Positions 25,432-34,324 of a stretch of 64,000 bases of DNA are shown one piece after another (position 1 is the first letter of the stretch; every line of letters begins with the position of its first letter). A program made the translations under genes and the position numbers. Under the pieces are notes generated by a model. That model was not told where the DNA came from. It saw nothing but the letters and a program-made list of their open reading frames with translations, and did no database searches. Source of the stretch: Pseudoalteromonas sp. OOF1S-7 (lineage in GTDB: Bacteria > Pseudomonadota > Gammaproteobacteria > Enterobacterales > Alteromonadaceae); contig NZ_JAKRFZ010000006.1 in NCBI RefSeq assembly GCF_022347765.1, forward strand, positions 186,001-250,000, written 5' to 3'.

Positions 25432-25684
25432 GATGCAATTCCAATTTGTTCTTTTTTATATAAAAGGAATAAAGCAAAACAAGTGCCAATAAAATAGTTT
25501 AATAATATCAGCTGTTTAAAGTTTCTCTGAATTCCGTGCTGAACATATAGTGACTGAATGTGGTGAAATTAGCCAAATAGTGGTGTAACTATTTACAGGC
25601 TGGGGGCGAGTATGTCACGGGAATGTCAATTATTGCATCTAGCATTGTCTTTGTACCGAGTGGTGAGTATTGACGAGCAGACTG

Positions 25685-26470
25685 ATGTTAGATTCGATAG
25701 TGACCCGGCCAGCACAGGCGCAGCCAAAGCGCACACAGCCTCAGACAGGCGTGCCAGACAGTGCGTTATTTTTGGGCGTAGGTGCGGCCAGTGCAACCGA
25801 GCTGGGGAATTCCGCCTGTGTAATTTGCTGCGACGCCCGCCCCTGGCTGCTGATCGACTGCGGCCATGATACGCTGGCGCGCTATAAACGGGCCTTTGGC
25901 AGCCAGTCGCTGCCCCGGGCAGTATTTATCACTCACCTGCACTACGATCATATTGGTGGGCTTGAACAGCTGTATTTTAAGGCCGCTTTAAGTGGCCAGA
26001 CAGTGCGTTTATATGTGCCAGTACAATTGATCCAGTCACTGTTTGCCATGCTGGCGTATACCGGCCTGGCAGAGCGTCGTGAAGATGTCTGGCATACCTT
26101 TGAGTTGCATCCGGTGGGTGAGCAGTTTTTCCATCAGCAGCTCAGGCTAAACTGCTATCCGGTCCGTCATCAGGCCCCCGGTAGTGCCTTCTCTTTGCAT
26201 CTTCCCGGACGCTTTTTCTATAGCGGCGATACCCGGCCCATTCCTGAGTTGTTGATCCATCAGGTGACTCAGGGGGAGATTATTTTTCATGACTGCGTGG
26301 CATCTGCAAACCCCAGCCACGCCGGGCTGGATGAGCTTTTAAAGGAGTACCCGCCAGCAGTCTTAGCCAGGCTCTGTGTATATCATTATCACGGCGCTGA
26401 CGATATCCATGCGTTTGAACAGGCAGGTATTCGTTATGCCGAACCCCAACAGCTTATCTCCCTGTGTTAA
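25685..26470 (+). CDS. MBL-fold metallo-hydrolase
   Basis: A protein of about 261 residues with the metallo-beta-lactamase signature THLHYDHIGG (about residues 82-91) and further metal ligands in VRHQAPGSAF, YSGDTRPIPELL and HDCVASANPSHAGLDEL, as in RNase Z/arylsulfatase-like MBL enzymes. ATG 25685 is used. A TTG at 25670 is an in-frame alternative, and neither has a strong ribosome site. The enzyme is probably cytoplasmic because no signal peptide is seen. It is a single gene convergent with a GNAT gene. Substrate is not predictable. Confidence 0.85.
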   Translation: MLDSIVTRPAQAQPKRTQPQTGVPDSALFLGVGAASATELGNSACVICCDARPWLLIDCGHDTLARYKRAFGSQSLPRAVFITHLHYDHIGGLEQLYFKAALSGQTVRLYVPVQLIQSLFAMLAYTGLAERREDVWHTFELHPVGEQFFHQQLRLNCYPVRHQAPGSAFSLHLPGRFFYSGDTRPIPELLIHQVTQGEIIFHDCVASANPSHAGLDELLKEYPPAVLARLCVYHYHGADDIHAFEQAGIRYAEPQQLISLC

Positions 26471-26493
26471 GCCCCTTTACACTCAGGTGCAGG

Positions 26494-27396
26494 TCAGTAA
26501 GACGGGCTTAATTTGATCTCAGCCAGCATTTCTTGCTCCTCCTCATCAAAGCCGGTTTCGACAAAGCCAAAGCTGGCATAAAAGTCTTTTGCAACCGGGT
26601 TATCGGGTACGTAGCAGATAGCAATTTCTGTGATTTCTCGGTGGCTGCGGATCTCGTCCAGCGCAGCCTGAAGGGCTTGTCTGCCTATCCCCTGCTGCTG
26701 ATGAGCTTTATCCACCATTAATCGCCAAATTGAAATCCGGTGCGGTTGCTCCGCCACCCACATGAGTAATCCGATTTGCTTTTCCTGGTAGTTGATAGCA
26801 CGTACTTCATAGCCAGGATTATAGGCGGCTTCGAGCAAGGTCCAATCGTTGGGGGCGACTAAGGGCTTTTGTTGCTCGTGTAGTTCAAGGTCACCCAGCT
26901 GTTCGAAATTCTTCTGCCACACGGTGCTCAAATACACCTCTGGTAGGGGCTCATTACTGTGCCACTCCATCAGGTAGCTGGTGTCATTCCAGCGTCCTTT
27001 ATATTCAAATGACAGCTGGCTGAGCAAGGTGCGCATTCGCTCATTGCCCTCAACATAAACGGCTGAAATAACCTGACAATCCGACTTGGCTCTGAGCCGC
27101 ACTAGTAATTGTCGCAATGCCTGAGTGGCAAAACCCTGGCGCCGAAAGCGTTTGTCTATGACCAGCTGAGTGATAGTGTATTCATGTTGGGTGCCCTCCG
27201 GCTCCATGGGATGATATTGAATAAAGCCGATCAGGGTTTGCGCGTGGTAGATCAGCAGATTCCGGTAGTATGGGAAAAACGCGGATTCGGCCAGGGCTTC
27301 GGCCGGTGACGCAATAAAACTCAGATCGCCTGGCAGTAGTTGCAGTGCAAATACTTCACTGTAATTGTCTTTATTCGCTGCTTTTAATGTGATCAT
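26494..27396 (-). CDS. Two-domain GNAT N-acetyltransferase
   Basis: A 300-residue protein with two tandem GNAT domains. The first (about residues 3-150) has LVIDKRFRRQGFATQALRQL as its acetyl-CoA loop. The second (about 165-295) has LMVDKAHQQQGIGRQALQAA and the C-terminal PDNPVAKDFYASFGF. The ATG at 27396 was chosen because AAGGAG lies 5 bases before it. A GTG two codons earlier overlaps that site. Tandem GNAT proteins often keep one active domain; here both P-loops look intact (RRQGFA and QQQGIG). The target is unknown. Confidence 0.85.
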   Translation of the reverse strand: MITLKAANKDNYSEVFALQLLPGDLSFIASPAEALAESAFFPYYRNLLIYHAQTLIGFIQYHPMEPEGTQHEYTITQLVIDKRFRRQGFATQALRQLLVRLRAKSDCQVISAVYVEGNERMRTLLSQLSFEYKGRWNDTSYLMEWHSNEPLPEVYLSTVWQKNFEQLGDLELHEQQKPLVAPNDWTLLEAAYNPGYEVRAINYQEKQIGLLMWVAEQPHRISIWRLMVDKAHQQQGIGRQALQAALDEIRSHREITEIAICYVPDNPVAKDFYASFGFVETGFDEEEQEMLAEIKLSPSY

Positions 27397-27676
27397 GGTC
27401 ACTCCTTTTTTCCTTATATAGGTCCGTGTTGGTTCAAAACCAAGTCATTTTGGGGTTTTTTATACCGTGAGAAGGTACCGCGTAAGTATTTGTATTATAT
27501 GGATGTGCTTGTTAAACACCAAAATTGACCTAATTTTCAGGATAATATGTGCACAAATTTCTGGTGTTTTGGGTCATTTTTTGCTATCAATGTTACTACT
27601 TTTGGTTGTATTGCCTTCTCTTTTATTAATACTTTTGTGGTTTTGATTGTCGGGAGGAGCGCAGGAGGAGTTAATC

Positions 27677-27781
27677 ATGTTGTTTTCACAATCAGATCGC
27701 CCCGGTCATAATCAGTGTTCACTGTTTTTCATCACGATTGCCACTGTCCTGTTATTCGCGCTTACTCTCTGGCTAGCCTGA
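27677..27781 (+). CDS. 34-residue single-helix membrane peptide
   Basis: A short frame opening with ATG 7 bases after an exceptionally strong AGGAGGAG ribosome site (27663-27670). The product has a polar N-terminus (SQSDRPGHNQC) and one membrane helix (LFFITIATVLLFALTLWLA) that runs to the end. This is the layout of bacterial small membrane proteins that modulate larger complexes. The 280 bases upstream hold no other gene. No homologue is recalled, so the call rests on the ribosome site and helix. Confidence 0.5.
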   Translation: MLFSQSDRPGHNQCSLFFITIATVLLFALTLWLA

Positions 27782-28031
27782 TTGACAAGACTCCATGGGA
27801 GTCTGTCTGACACTAATCAGCTTTTTGCATAAGTTTAACGCTGCACGTTAATCACATGCTGCAACTTGTTTCCTACCCATATAATCTGAATATATTTAGT
27901 TATATTTCCCGCAAAGTACGTTAAAATACTCTTTTATGTTGCCTGATCAGCCGTCACGCTGAGCCAGACTACATGTTGTACTAAGGGGGAGATTGCCCCT
28001 GAAAAGTAACTGCTCTGTTCAAAGGAAAATT

Positions 28032-28496
28032 ATGCAATTAGTTGATTTAAAAAACGATGATTTAAGTGTTAGAGAACTTTTTGCAGAAATTGACCGCCTG
28101 ATGAATACCCTCTATCCCATAGCCAGCGATCAGTCTTTGGCTCTGGAAGAACTCAACCAACCCAATGTACGTGCTGTGGGGCTGCGTAATGAAGAAGGCA
28201 TAGTGGCATGTGGGGCCATCGTCAAACAGTTTGATAAAACCTTATACGGTGAAATAAAGCGTTTGTATGTTAAGCCTCAGTATCGTGGAAAGGGGTTGTC
28301 GAAGCGTATAATGCAAATTTTGCTACATTACGCGGGCGATGCACAAATTCCATTGATCCGCCTGGAAACCGGGGTCAAGCAGGAAAAAGCCATCAACCTG
28401 TACGAAAGCCTTGGCTTTGAACGTTGCGAACGCTTTGGTCTGTACCGTGATAACCCACTCAGTGTCTTTATGTCGTTGTCATTAAACAAAGAGTAA
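28032..28496 (+). CDS. GNAT N-acetyltransferase
   Basis: A 154-residue GNAT protein. The acetyl-CoA-binding motif is LYVKPQYRGKGLSKRIMQIL (about residues 77-96), and INLYESLGFERCERFG is the typical C-terminal motif. AAAGGAAAA precedes the ATG at 28032; the frame is open to 27993 but that stretch lacks a good start. It resembles small acetyltransferases of the PhnO/YpeA type, with the substrate unknown. The CheY-like gene follows 96 bases later on the same strand. Confidence 0.88.
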   Translation: MQLVDLKNDDLSVRELFAEIDRLMNTLYPIASDQSLALEELNQPNVRAVGLRNEEGIVACGAIVKQFDKTLYGEIKRLYVKPQYRGKGLSKRIMQILLHYAGDAQIPLIRLETGVKQEKAINLYESLGFERCERFGLYRDNPLSVFMSLSLNKE

Positions 28497-28592
28497 TCCT
28501 CGGCTTCTCAAAACGACGCCCCTCAAAATCGACTTTATCGTTGTTTTGGTCTAGTTTTTAAACAAACCAGAGGTGGAGTTAAGGAGCAACGA

Positions 28593-28970
28593 GTGAAAAT
28601 TTTGGTTGTCGATGATATGACCCCGATGCGCCATGTGATGATCAGCATGCTGCGTCGGTTAGGTTTTACAGACATAGATGAAGCCACAGATGGAAAGCGG
28701 GCACTGGAATTACTCGATAATAAAATATACCAGCTGGTGGTTTCCGATCTCAACATGCCGCACGTAGATGGATTGACATTGATCCACGAAATCCGCTCCA
28801 GACCAACCCTCAAAGACCTTAAGCTTCTGATGGTTACCTGCGAAAATGGCCGGGACCGGGTACAGCAAGTGTTGCTACAGAAAGTCGATGGATTCGTTAT
28901 CAAGCCATTTAGTCTGGCGACGCTCGAAAATCAATTAAAAAGAATGAAACTGTTAGACACCATTGAATAA
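28593..28970 (+). CDS. CheY-like single-domain response regulator
   Basis: A 125-residue receiver domain with nothing attached. The acidic pair is VVDD (residues 6-7 region), the phosphorylation site is Asp52 (VVSDLNMP), MVTCE supplies the conserved Thr, and VIKPF the Lys. It starts with GTG behind AAGGAGC. Such proteins interact with flagellar motors, kinases or other partners when phosphorylated. LRRLGFTDIDEATDGKRA matches the usual CheY start. No chemotaxis genes are nearby. A strong terminator follows. Confidence 0.92.
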   Translation: MKILVVDDMTPMRHVMISMLRRLGFTDIDEATDGKRALELLDNKIYQLVVSDLNMPHVDGLTLIHEIRSRPTLKDLKLLMVTCENGRDRVQQVLLQKVDGFVIKPFSLATLENQLKRMKLLDTIE

Positions 28971-28986
28971 TTGAACAGGTGGTGGG

Positions 28987-29015
28987 AAAAAGCCCCGTGA
29001 TCACGGGGCTTTTTT
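28987..29015. terminator. Bidirectional rho-independent terminator
   Basis: GCCCCGTGATCACGGGGC is a perfect palindrome flanked by A5 and T6, so it can end both the CheY-like gene (plus) and the convergent M3 peptidase gene (minus). Confidence 0.92.
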
Positions 29016-29026
29016 AGACTTTATAA

Positions 29027-31195
29027 TTACTTCTCAGAGTTGACTGGAAAGCCGCGATCTAACATCAGGGCTTCAACCGCTGCGTCGCGACCACGGAACT
29101 TGCGGTACGCCTCAGCCGGGTCCATCGCATTACGCACAGAGAACAGGTAATTTACCAGACGATTTGCCACTGCTTCATCGTAGAAGCCTCCTGGCGCACT
29201 AGCGAAGGCCTGAGCCGCATCTGACGTCAGTACTTCTGCCCACAGGTATCCGTAATAACCTGCTGAATAACCTTCACCTGAGAAAACGTGACCAAAGTGC
29301 GTAGTGCGGTGACGCATCACGATTTCAGACGGCATGCCGATAGCTGCCAGCTGAGATCTTTCGAATTCAACTGGATCGCCAATCTTAGCGGGATCTGTGG
29401 TGTGGAACTTCATATCCATAATGGCTGACGCCAGATATTCTGTGGTTGCAAAACCCTGGTTGAAGTTGGCCGCTTGTTTGATTTTGTTTACCAGTGATTT
29501 CGGCATAGGTTTGCCGGTTTCATGGTGTACCAGGAAGCGTTCGATCACTTCATCAGTGACCAGCCAGCGCTCTAACAGCTGTGACTGGAACTCAGTGTAG
29601 TCACGTACACCGGAGTTTGAACCCGGATATTTCACCTTAGAAGACAAAGAGTGCAGTGCATGACCGAACTCGTGGAAGTAAGTTTCAGCATCACTCCAGG
29701 AGATCAGACTCGCCTGACCTGCCGGTGCTTTGACGAAGTTTGAGTTGTTCGAGCTCAGTACGTTGGTTTTGCCATCAAAGGTGGTATGGCCGCGATACGA
29801 AGTGGCCCACGCGCCAGAGCGTTTACCCTGACGTGCAAACGGGTCTAAGTACCAAAGGCCAATGTGCTCGCCGCTGGTTTTATCGGTCACTTCCCAGACG
29901 CGCACGTCTTCATGGAAGACCGGCACTGAACCTTCTGGTACTTCAGTGAACTCAAAATTGAACAGGCGCCCTGCAACGTAGAACATGGCGTCACGTAGCT
30001 TGTCCAGTTGCAGGTATTGTTTGACTTCATTGGAGTCAAGATCGTACTTGGCTTTACGCACTTTCTCAGAGTAGAAGCGATAGTCCCATGGCTCAATCTT
30101 GATGTTTGCGCCTTCTTTGTCTGCCAGTGCCTGCATATCTGCCACTTCTTCTTTGACACGGGCAATGGCTGCTGGCCAAACCTTATTCATCAGCTCCATG
30201 GCATTTTTCGGGTCTTTTGCCATGCGGTCTTCAAGGCGCCATTGCGCATAGTTTTCATAACCCAGCAGTTGCACGCGTTCGTGGCGCAAGGTCAGGATTT
30301 CATTGATGATGGCTTTGTTGTTGTGCTCACCGGCATTGTTACCACGGCTGTAGTAGTTCTGCCACACTTGTTTACGTAATTCACGTTCAGTGGAGTACAT
30401 CAGGAACGGGGCCATGGAAGAGCGGGTGTTGGTCACCGCATACATACCTGGTTTGCCTCGTTCCTCAGCTGCGGCTGCCGCAGAGGTAATGTAGGACTGA
30501 GGCAGACCAGACAGCTGATCTTTGCTCAGGTATACGACATAGCCTTCTTCGTCGGCCAGTACATTATTGGCAAAGTCTGCGTGAAGCTTTGATAAAGCCA
30601 GGTTAATTTCGGCGTAGCGTTTTGCCGCTTCACCTTCCAATGTCGCGCCGTTGCGGGCAAAGCTGTTGTACTGTAGCCAGGTGATGCGCTGCTCTTCTGC
30701 GCTCAATTGTTTAAATTCAGTGCTTTCATACACTGTTTTAACACGCTCAAACAGGGCCTTATTTTGGGTGATCTTAGAGCGGTACTTGGCATATTTTGCC
30801 ATCAGACCGCCCTGCATTTGGCGAAATTCAGGGGATGAATTGTTGGCGCTCCAGATACCAAAGTAGGTAAAAAGGCGATCCAGTGCCTGACCTGAACGTT
30901 CCATCGCAACGATAGTATTGTCAAATGTTGCCGGTGCGGTGTTGTTTGCGATCAGATCTATTTCGCTCAGGTGGTCAGCCAACGCGATATCCAGTGCTGG
31001 CTCCAGGTCTTTCAGTTGGACTTTATCAAACTGAGGCACACCCTGGTAAGGACCGGTAAAAGGCTGTAAAAGCGGGTTTTGATATTGTTTTTCAGCGATT
31101 GTAGGTGTTGCTGAGCTGCTTTGTTGTGTGCTGCTGCATCCTGCCAGTCCGATAATTACGGCTGCGCTGAGTAGTGTTAGTTTCATTTTCAACAT
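29027..31195 (-). CDS. M3 family peptidyl-dipeptidase, lipoprotein (Dcp-like)
   Basis: A 722-residue zinc metallopeptidase with a lipoprotein signal (IIGLAGC, Cys20) and the M3 motif FHEFGHALH at His508-Glu509-His512, with the third ligand Glu in EFQSQLLERW. The downstream GYSAGYYGYLWAEVL contains the Tyr/His residues typical of Dcp and oligopeptidase A. Dcp removes dipeptides from the C-terminus of peptides. A lipid anchor places this copy in the periplasm, on either membrane, as in many marine gammaproteobacteria. Start choice is between 31195 and the ATG at 31186; neither has a clear ribosome site. Full length for the family. Confidence 0.93.
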   Translation of the reverse strand: MLKMKLTLLSAAVIIGLAGCSSTQQSSSATPTIAEKQYQNPLLQPFTGPYQGVPQFDKVQLKDLEPALDIALADHLSEIDLIANNTAPATFDNTIVAMERSGQALDRLFTYFGIWSANNSSPEFRQMQGGLMAKYAKYRSKITQNKALFERVKTVYESTEFKQLSAEEQRITWLQYNSFARNGATLEGEAAKRYAEINLALSKLHADFANNVLADEEGYVVYLSKDQLSGLPQSYITSAAAAAEERGKPGMYAVTNTRSSMAPFLMYSTERELRKQVWQNYYSRGNNAGEHNNKAIINEILTLRHERVQLLGYENYAQWRLEDRMAKDPKNAMELMNKVWPAAIARVKEEVADMQALADKEGANIKIEPWDYRFYSEKVRKAKYDLDSNEVKQYLQLDKLRDAMFYVAGRLFNFEFTEVPEGSVPVFHEDVRVWEVTDKTSGEHIGLWYLDPFARQGKRSGAWATSYRGHTTFDGKTNVLSSNNSNFVKAPAGQASLISWSDAETYFHEFGHALHSLSSKVKYPGSNSGVRDYTEFQSQLLERWLVTDEVIERFLVHHETGKPMPKSLVNKIKQAANFNQGFATTEYLASAIMDMKFHTTDPAKIGDPVEFERSQLAAIGMPSEIVMRHRTTHFGHVFSGEGYSAGYYGYLWAEVLTSDAAQAFASAPGGFYDEAVANRLVNYLFSVRNAMDPAEAYRKFRGRDAAVEALMLDRGFPVNSEK

Positions 31196-31365
31196 AGTTG
31201 GATTTCGCTTGTTGGTATTTTAGTGTCAGCATACTAAAAGACTATTTCATGAAAGTGCAATCAGGATTCGATTAATCGCCAAAATCAAAGTGTAAAAAGA
31301 TATGAATGGCTAAGATCTGCGCTACACTATGAGAGCTCAAAAACTTCCTCATTCTGGATCATTCA

Positions 31366-31935
31366 ATGGAAATCGGTATTTTTATTTACGATGGCGTTGA
31401 AGTCTTGGACTTTAGCGGCCCATTTGAAGTGTTCAGCACGGCTGCTCGTTTTGTCGATGAGCCCGTAAATGTTAGCCTGATTGCGCCCAGTCATGCGCCC
31501 GTCAGTTGCCGTGGTGGCCTGTCTGTCAACCCGCATTACAGTATTCATGGTCATCCCAGGTTTGATTTGTTGATCGTTGCAGGTGGACAGCATCAGCAAG
31601 TGATCAATAACACCTCGGTGTTGGCCTGGTTGGCCGAAACGGCTACGCATACACGTCGCTGTGCGTCAATTTGTACTGGGGTGTTTCTGTTTGCCGAAGC
31701 GGGGTTGATCGACGGTAAATCGGTCACCACGCACTGGGACGACCTGGCATTATTGCAAACCAGATACCCACACCTGAAAGTGTGTCAGGACAAACGGTTT
31801 GTGATGGATCAGAATTTTACCAGCTCAGCTGGGATCTCGGCAGGCATAGATATGAGCCTCGAACTGGTAAAGTTGCACTTTGACAAAACGCTGGCAGTGA
31901 AAACCGCGCGGCAAATGGATTATAACTGGCTCTAA
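31366..31935 (+). CDS. DJ-1/PfpI family protein (isonitrile hydratase-like)
   Basis: A 189-residue DJ-1/PfpI domain without an AraC tail. It starts EIGIFIYDGVEVLDFSGPFE, has the nucleophile elbow SICTGVF with Cys103, and continues GLIDGKSVTTHWDDL, the pattern of isonitrile hydratase (InhA) and of the sensor domain of GlxA-like regulators. FTSSAGISAGIDMSLELV follows at the C-terminus. It probably acts in the cytoplasm as a small hydratase/amidase. Its stop overlaps that of the convergent LysR gene by 4 bases. Confidence 0.85.
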   Translation: MEIGIFIYDGVEVLDFSGPFEVFSTAARFVDEPVNVSLIAPSHAPVSCRGGLSVNPHYSIHGHPRFDLLIVAGGQHQQVINNTSVLAWLAETATHTRRCASICTGVFLFAEAGLIDGKSVTTHWDDLALLQTRYPHLKVCQDKRFVMDQNFTSSAGISAGIDMSLELVKLHFDKTLAVKTARQMDYNWL

Positions 31936-32807
31936 AGTGGCATTGATAAAGCCGTGTCATAAAGCCAGTTAATGACGGGGCCTTGTGCCTTATCCCTGCG
32001 CCTGACCAGGCCCATATCAACGGTCAATGAGCCGGGAATGTGCCGAGTAGAAAGGGTGGTGACGGCCTCGTTAAACCAGTGGGACTTAACCACATGCTCT
32101 GGCACCAGCGCCCAGCCAACACCTCGTAAAACCAGCCCGGCGATATAGTAATAACTGTCGATGTGCCAGTGAAAGGAGGAGATGGCCTGAGACTGGCTGT
32201 TGCCAATGCGGTCTCGGATCACCAACTGGCGATGCTGATTTAACTGCTCAACCGTTGGTTGTGGGCAGGATGCCAGCGGATGCTCGGGGGCCACTATCAG
32301 GCGCTGCTCAAAGCTGCCCAGGGGGGTAAAATCCAGGCTCTGAGAGAGTGCTTTTTGATGAAATAAGATCCCGAGATCGGCTTTTTGTTCATCAACCCAT
32401 CCGGCAATGTCATCCTGTGAGCCGTTTAATAGTGACAGTTTTAATAACGGAAACTGCTGCGACAGTTGCTCGAACAGGGTCTCAAATGCATTGATTGGCA
32501 CGGCTTCATCCATGGCCACGGTCAGTGATACCTCCTCGCCGCAGCTCATTGACAGCGCTCTGGACTGTAACCTTTGACACTGCATCAGCACGGCTTCTGC
32601 TTCTGCGAACAGGTCATGTCCTGCCGCATTTAATACGGGTAAGCGGGCTGAGCGATCAAACAGCTCAAAACCCAGGTCGGTTTCCAGGTTGGCAATGGCT
32701 GTGCTTATCCGGGACTGCGCTTTACCCAGTTTGCGGGCGGCAGCAGAAAAAGAACCGGTTCTGGCCGCACATACAAAGGCTTCCAGTTGATCGAGTGTCC
32801 AGTGCAT
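31932..32807 (-). CDS. LysR-family regulator of the adjacent MATE pump
   Basis: A 291-residue LysR regulator with the HTH near residues 1-60 (SFSAAARKLGKAQSRISTAI, then LETDLGFELFDRSAR) and a substrate-binding domain after it. TTTGGAG lies 6 bases before the ATG at 32807 (MHWTLDQLEAF); an upstream TTG is unlikely. It diverges from a MATE transporter gene 98 bases away, and the gap holds a palindrome, so control of that transporter is likely. Confidence 0.9.
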   Translation of the reverse strand: MHWTLDQLEAFVCAARTGSFSAAARKLGKAQSRISTAIANLETDLGFELFDRSARLPVLNAAGHDLFAEAEAVLMQCQRLQSRALSMSCGEEVSLTVAMDEAVPINAFETLFEQLSQQFPLLKLSLLNGSQDDIAGWVDEQKADLGILFHQKALSQSLDFTPLGSFEQRLIVAPEHPLASCPQPTVEQLNQHRQLVIRDRIGNSQSQAISSFHWHIDSYYYIAGLVLRGVGWALVPEHVVKSHWFNEAVTTLSTRHIPGSLTVDMGLVRRRDKAQGPVINWLYDTALSMPL

Positions 32808-32821
32808 GAGGATCTCCAAAG

Positions 32822-32838
32822 TATCCGAAAAGCGGATA
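32822..32838. promoter_or_regulatory. Palindrome between LysR and MATE genes
   Basis: TATCCG-AAAAG-CGGATA is a perfect 6+6 repeat with a 5-base spacer. A second looser pair AACTA...TAGTT follows. The position between divergent starts fits a LysR binding site, although it lies close to the LysR start. Confidence 0.45.
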
Positions 32839-32905
32839 GTAACTAACTTTTATTCATCCGGTAGTTAAGCATAATAGCGGGTATTAGCAGTGAGCGGGGA
32901 ATTTT

Positions 32906-34297
32906 ATGCAAACGCACAATGTGGAGCTAACACAGCTCAGTCAGGACCAAAAAGGTCCGACGGAGCAGCGCAGCGAGTCGGTAGCCCGAACGTTCTGGCG
33001 CTATACCATACCGGCTATTGCAGCCATGATGGTGAATGGCTTATATCAGGTTGTAGATGGGGTATTTGTTGGTCATTTTATCGGAGCCGATGGCCTGGCC
33101 GCCGTGAATATCGCCTGGCCCGTGGTGGGCCTGATAGCCGGCCTGGGTACGCTGGTGGGGATTGGGGCCGGGAGTTTACTGTCGCTGTTTCGCGGGGCTA
33201 AAGACCCTGCGCAGGCCAAGGCAGTACTGGCAACCAGCATCTGGTTGCTGCTGATACTGGCAATTGTAACCAGTCTGGCGCTTTATGCCAGTGGCAGTCT
33301 GTTGCTTGATCTGCAAGGGGCCAGTGGTGAGGTACTCAGGCTTGGCCACAGCTACCTGTCGGTATTCGGCTGGGGGGCGTTGGCGACCATGGCGGCGGGG
33401 GCGTTGCCCATGCTGATCCGCAATGACGGCAGCCCGGGCGTGGCAACGCGGTTACTGATTTTTGGCGCACTTACCAATATTGTATTGGACTATGTGTTTA
33501 TTGTGCTGTTGCACTGGCAACTTGCAGGTGCTGCCTGGGCCAGCGTGGCATCGCAATCTCTGGTGGGTATCCTTGCCCTGTGCTACTTTTGTTCGGCCAA
33601 AGCGCGCGTCAGACTCACTTTAAGCGGGTTAACCTTCTCTGTAATGCTTGCCGGGCGCACCTTAGTTCAGGGTGCCTCAGGACTTGTTATGTTCCTGTAT
33701 TTTGCTTTTATCACGGCGCTTCATAACAAGCAGTTACTGGCTTATGGTGAACCCTTGCATGTCGCAGCGTTTGCACTGATCGGCTATATCGGGGTGATTT
33801 ATTACTTTTTTGCTGAAGGGGTAGCCAGCGGGATGCAACCGCCGGTGAGCTATTATTATGGGGCAGGGCAAATAGAGAAAATTGCTGCGACATTGAAACT
33901 GGCCTGTCAGGTGAGCCTGTCGGTTGGGCTGGCAATTGTACTTTTTCTGAATGTTTTTCCAGAGGTTGTGGTTGCCTTGTTTAGCCAGGAGCAGGCACTG
34001 TTGGACGAGGCGCAACATGGTGCACGCCTGCACTTGTCGATGGTGTTTTTGGATGGATTTATTTTTCTTGCCGCAATGTACTATGTGGCGCTCGATCAGG
34101 GGGCAAAATCCTTATTGATCTCACTGGGTAATATGGCTATTCAGGTGCCGTTTTTATTCCTGCTGCCGCGGCAGTTTGGTATAGACGGGGTCTGGCTGTC
34201 TGTGCCTGTGTCTAACCTGGTACTGACTTTGATTGTCGCACCTATGCTGTGGCGGGATTTGTCTCGGTTAAAGCACAGCTCAGTAGTTAGCAGCTAA
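32906..34297 (+). CDS. MATE family efflux transporter
   Basis: A 463-residue protein with twelve predicted membrane helices in two related halves. The first opens with MMVNGLYQVVDGVFVGHFIG, typical of MATE (MepA/DinF-type) exporters, and ALPMLIRNDGSPGVA is the characteristic loop after helix 5. MATE proteins export cationic drugs and dyes using Na+ or H+ gradients. The divergent LysR gene probably regulates it. A hairpin terminator lies just beyond the stop. Substrate unknown. Confidence 0.92.
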   Translation: MQTHNVELTQLSQDQKGPTEQRSESVARTFWRYTIPAIAAMMVNGLYQVVDGVFVGHFIGADGLAAVNIAWPVVGLIAGLGTLVGIGAGSLLSLFRGAKDPAQAKAVLATSIWLLLILAIVTSLALYASGSLLLDLQGASGEVLRLGHSYLSVFGWGALATMAAGALPMLIRNDGSPGVATRLLIFGALTNIVLDYVFIVLLHWQLAGAAWASVASQSLVGILALCYFCSAKARVRLTLSGLTFSVMLAGRTLVQGASGLVMFLYFAFITALHNKQLLAYGEPLHVAAFALIGYIGVIYYFFAEGVASGMQPPVSYYYGAGQIEKIAATLKLACQVSLSVGLAIVLFLNVFPEVVVALFSQEQALLDEAQHGARLHLSMVFLDGFIFLAAMYYVALDQGAKSLLISLGNMAIQVPFLFLLPRQFGIDGVWLSVPVSNLVLTLIVAPMLWRDLSRLKHSSVVSS

Positions 34298-34319
34298 AAA
34301 GGGGGTGGCAACCCCCTTT
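34298..34319. terminator. Terminator between MATE and FtsX-like genes
   Basis: AAAGGGGGT-GGCA-ACCCCCTTT is a 9-base-pair hairpin. On the minus strand it is followed by TTTTT, so it ends the FtsX-like gene well; on the plus strand it has only three T and is weaker. Confidence 0.8.
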
Positions 34320-34324
34320 ACATA

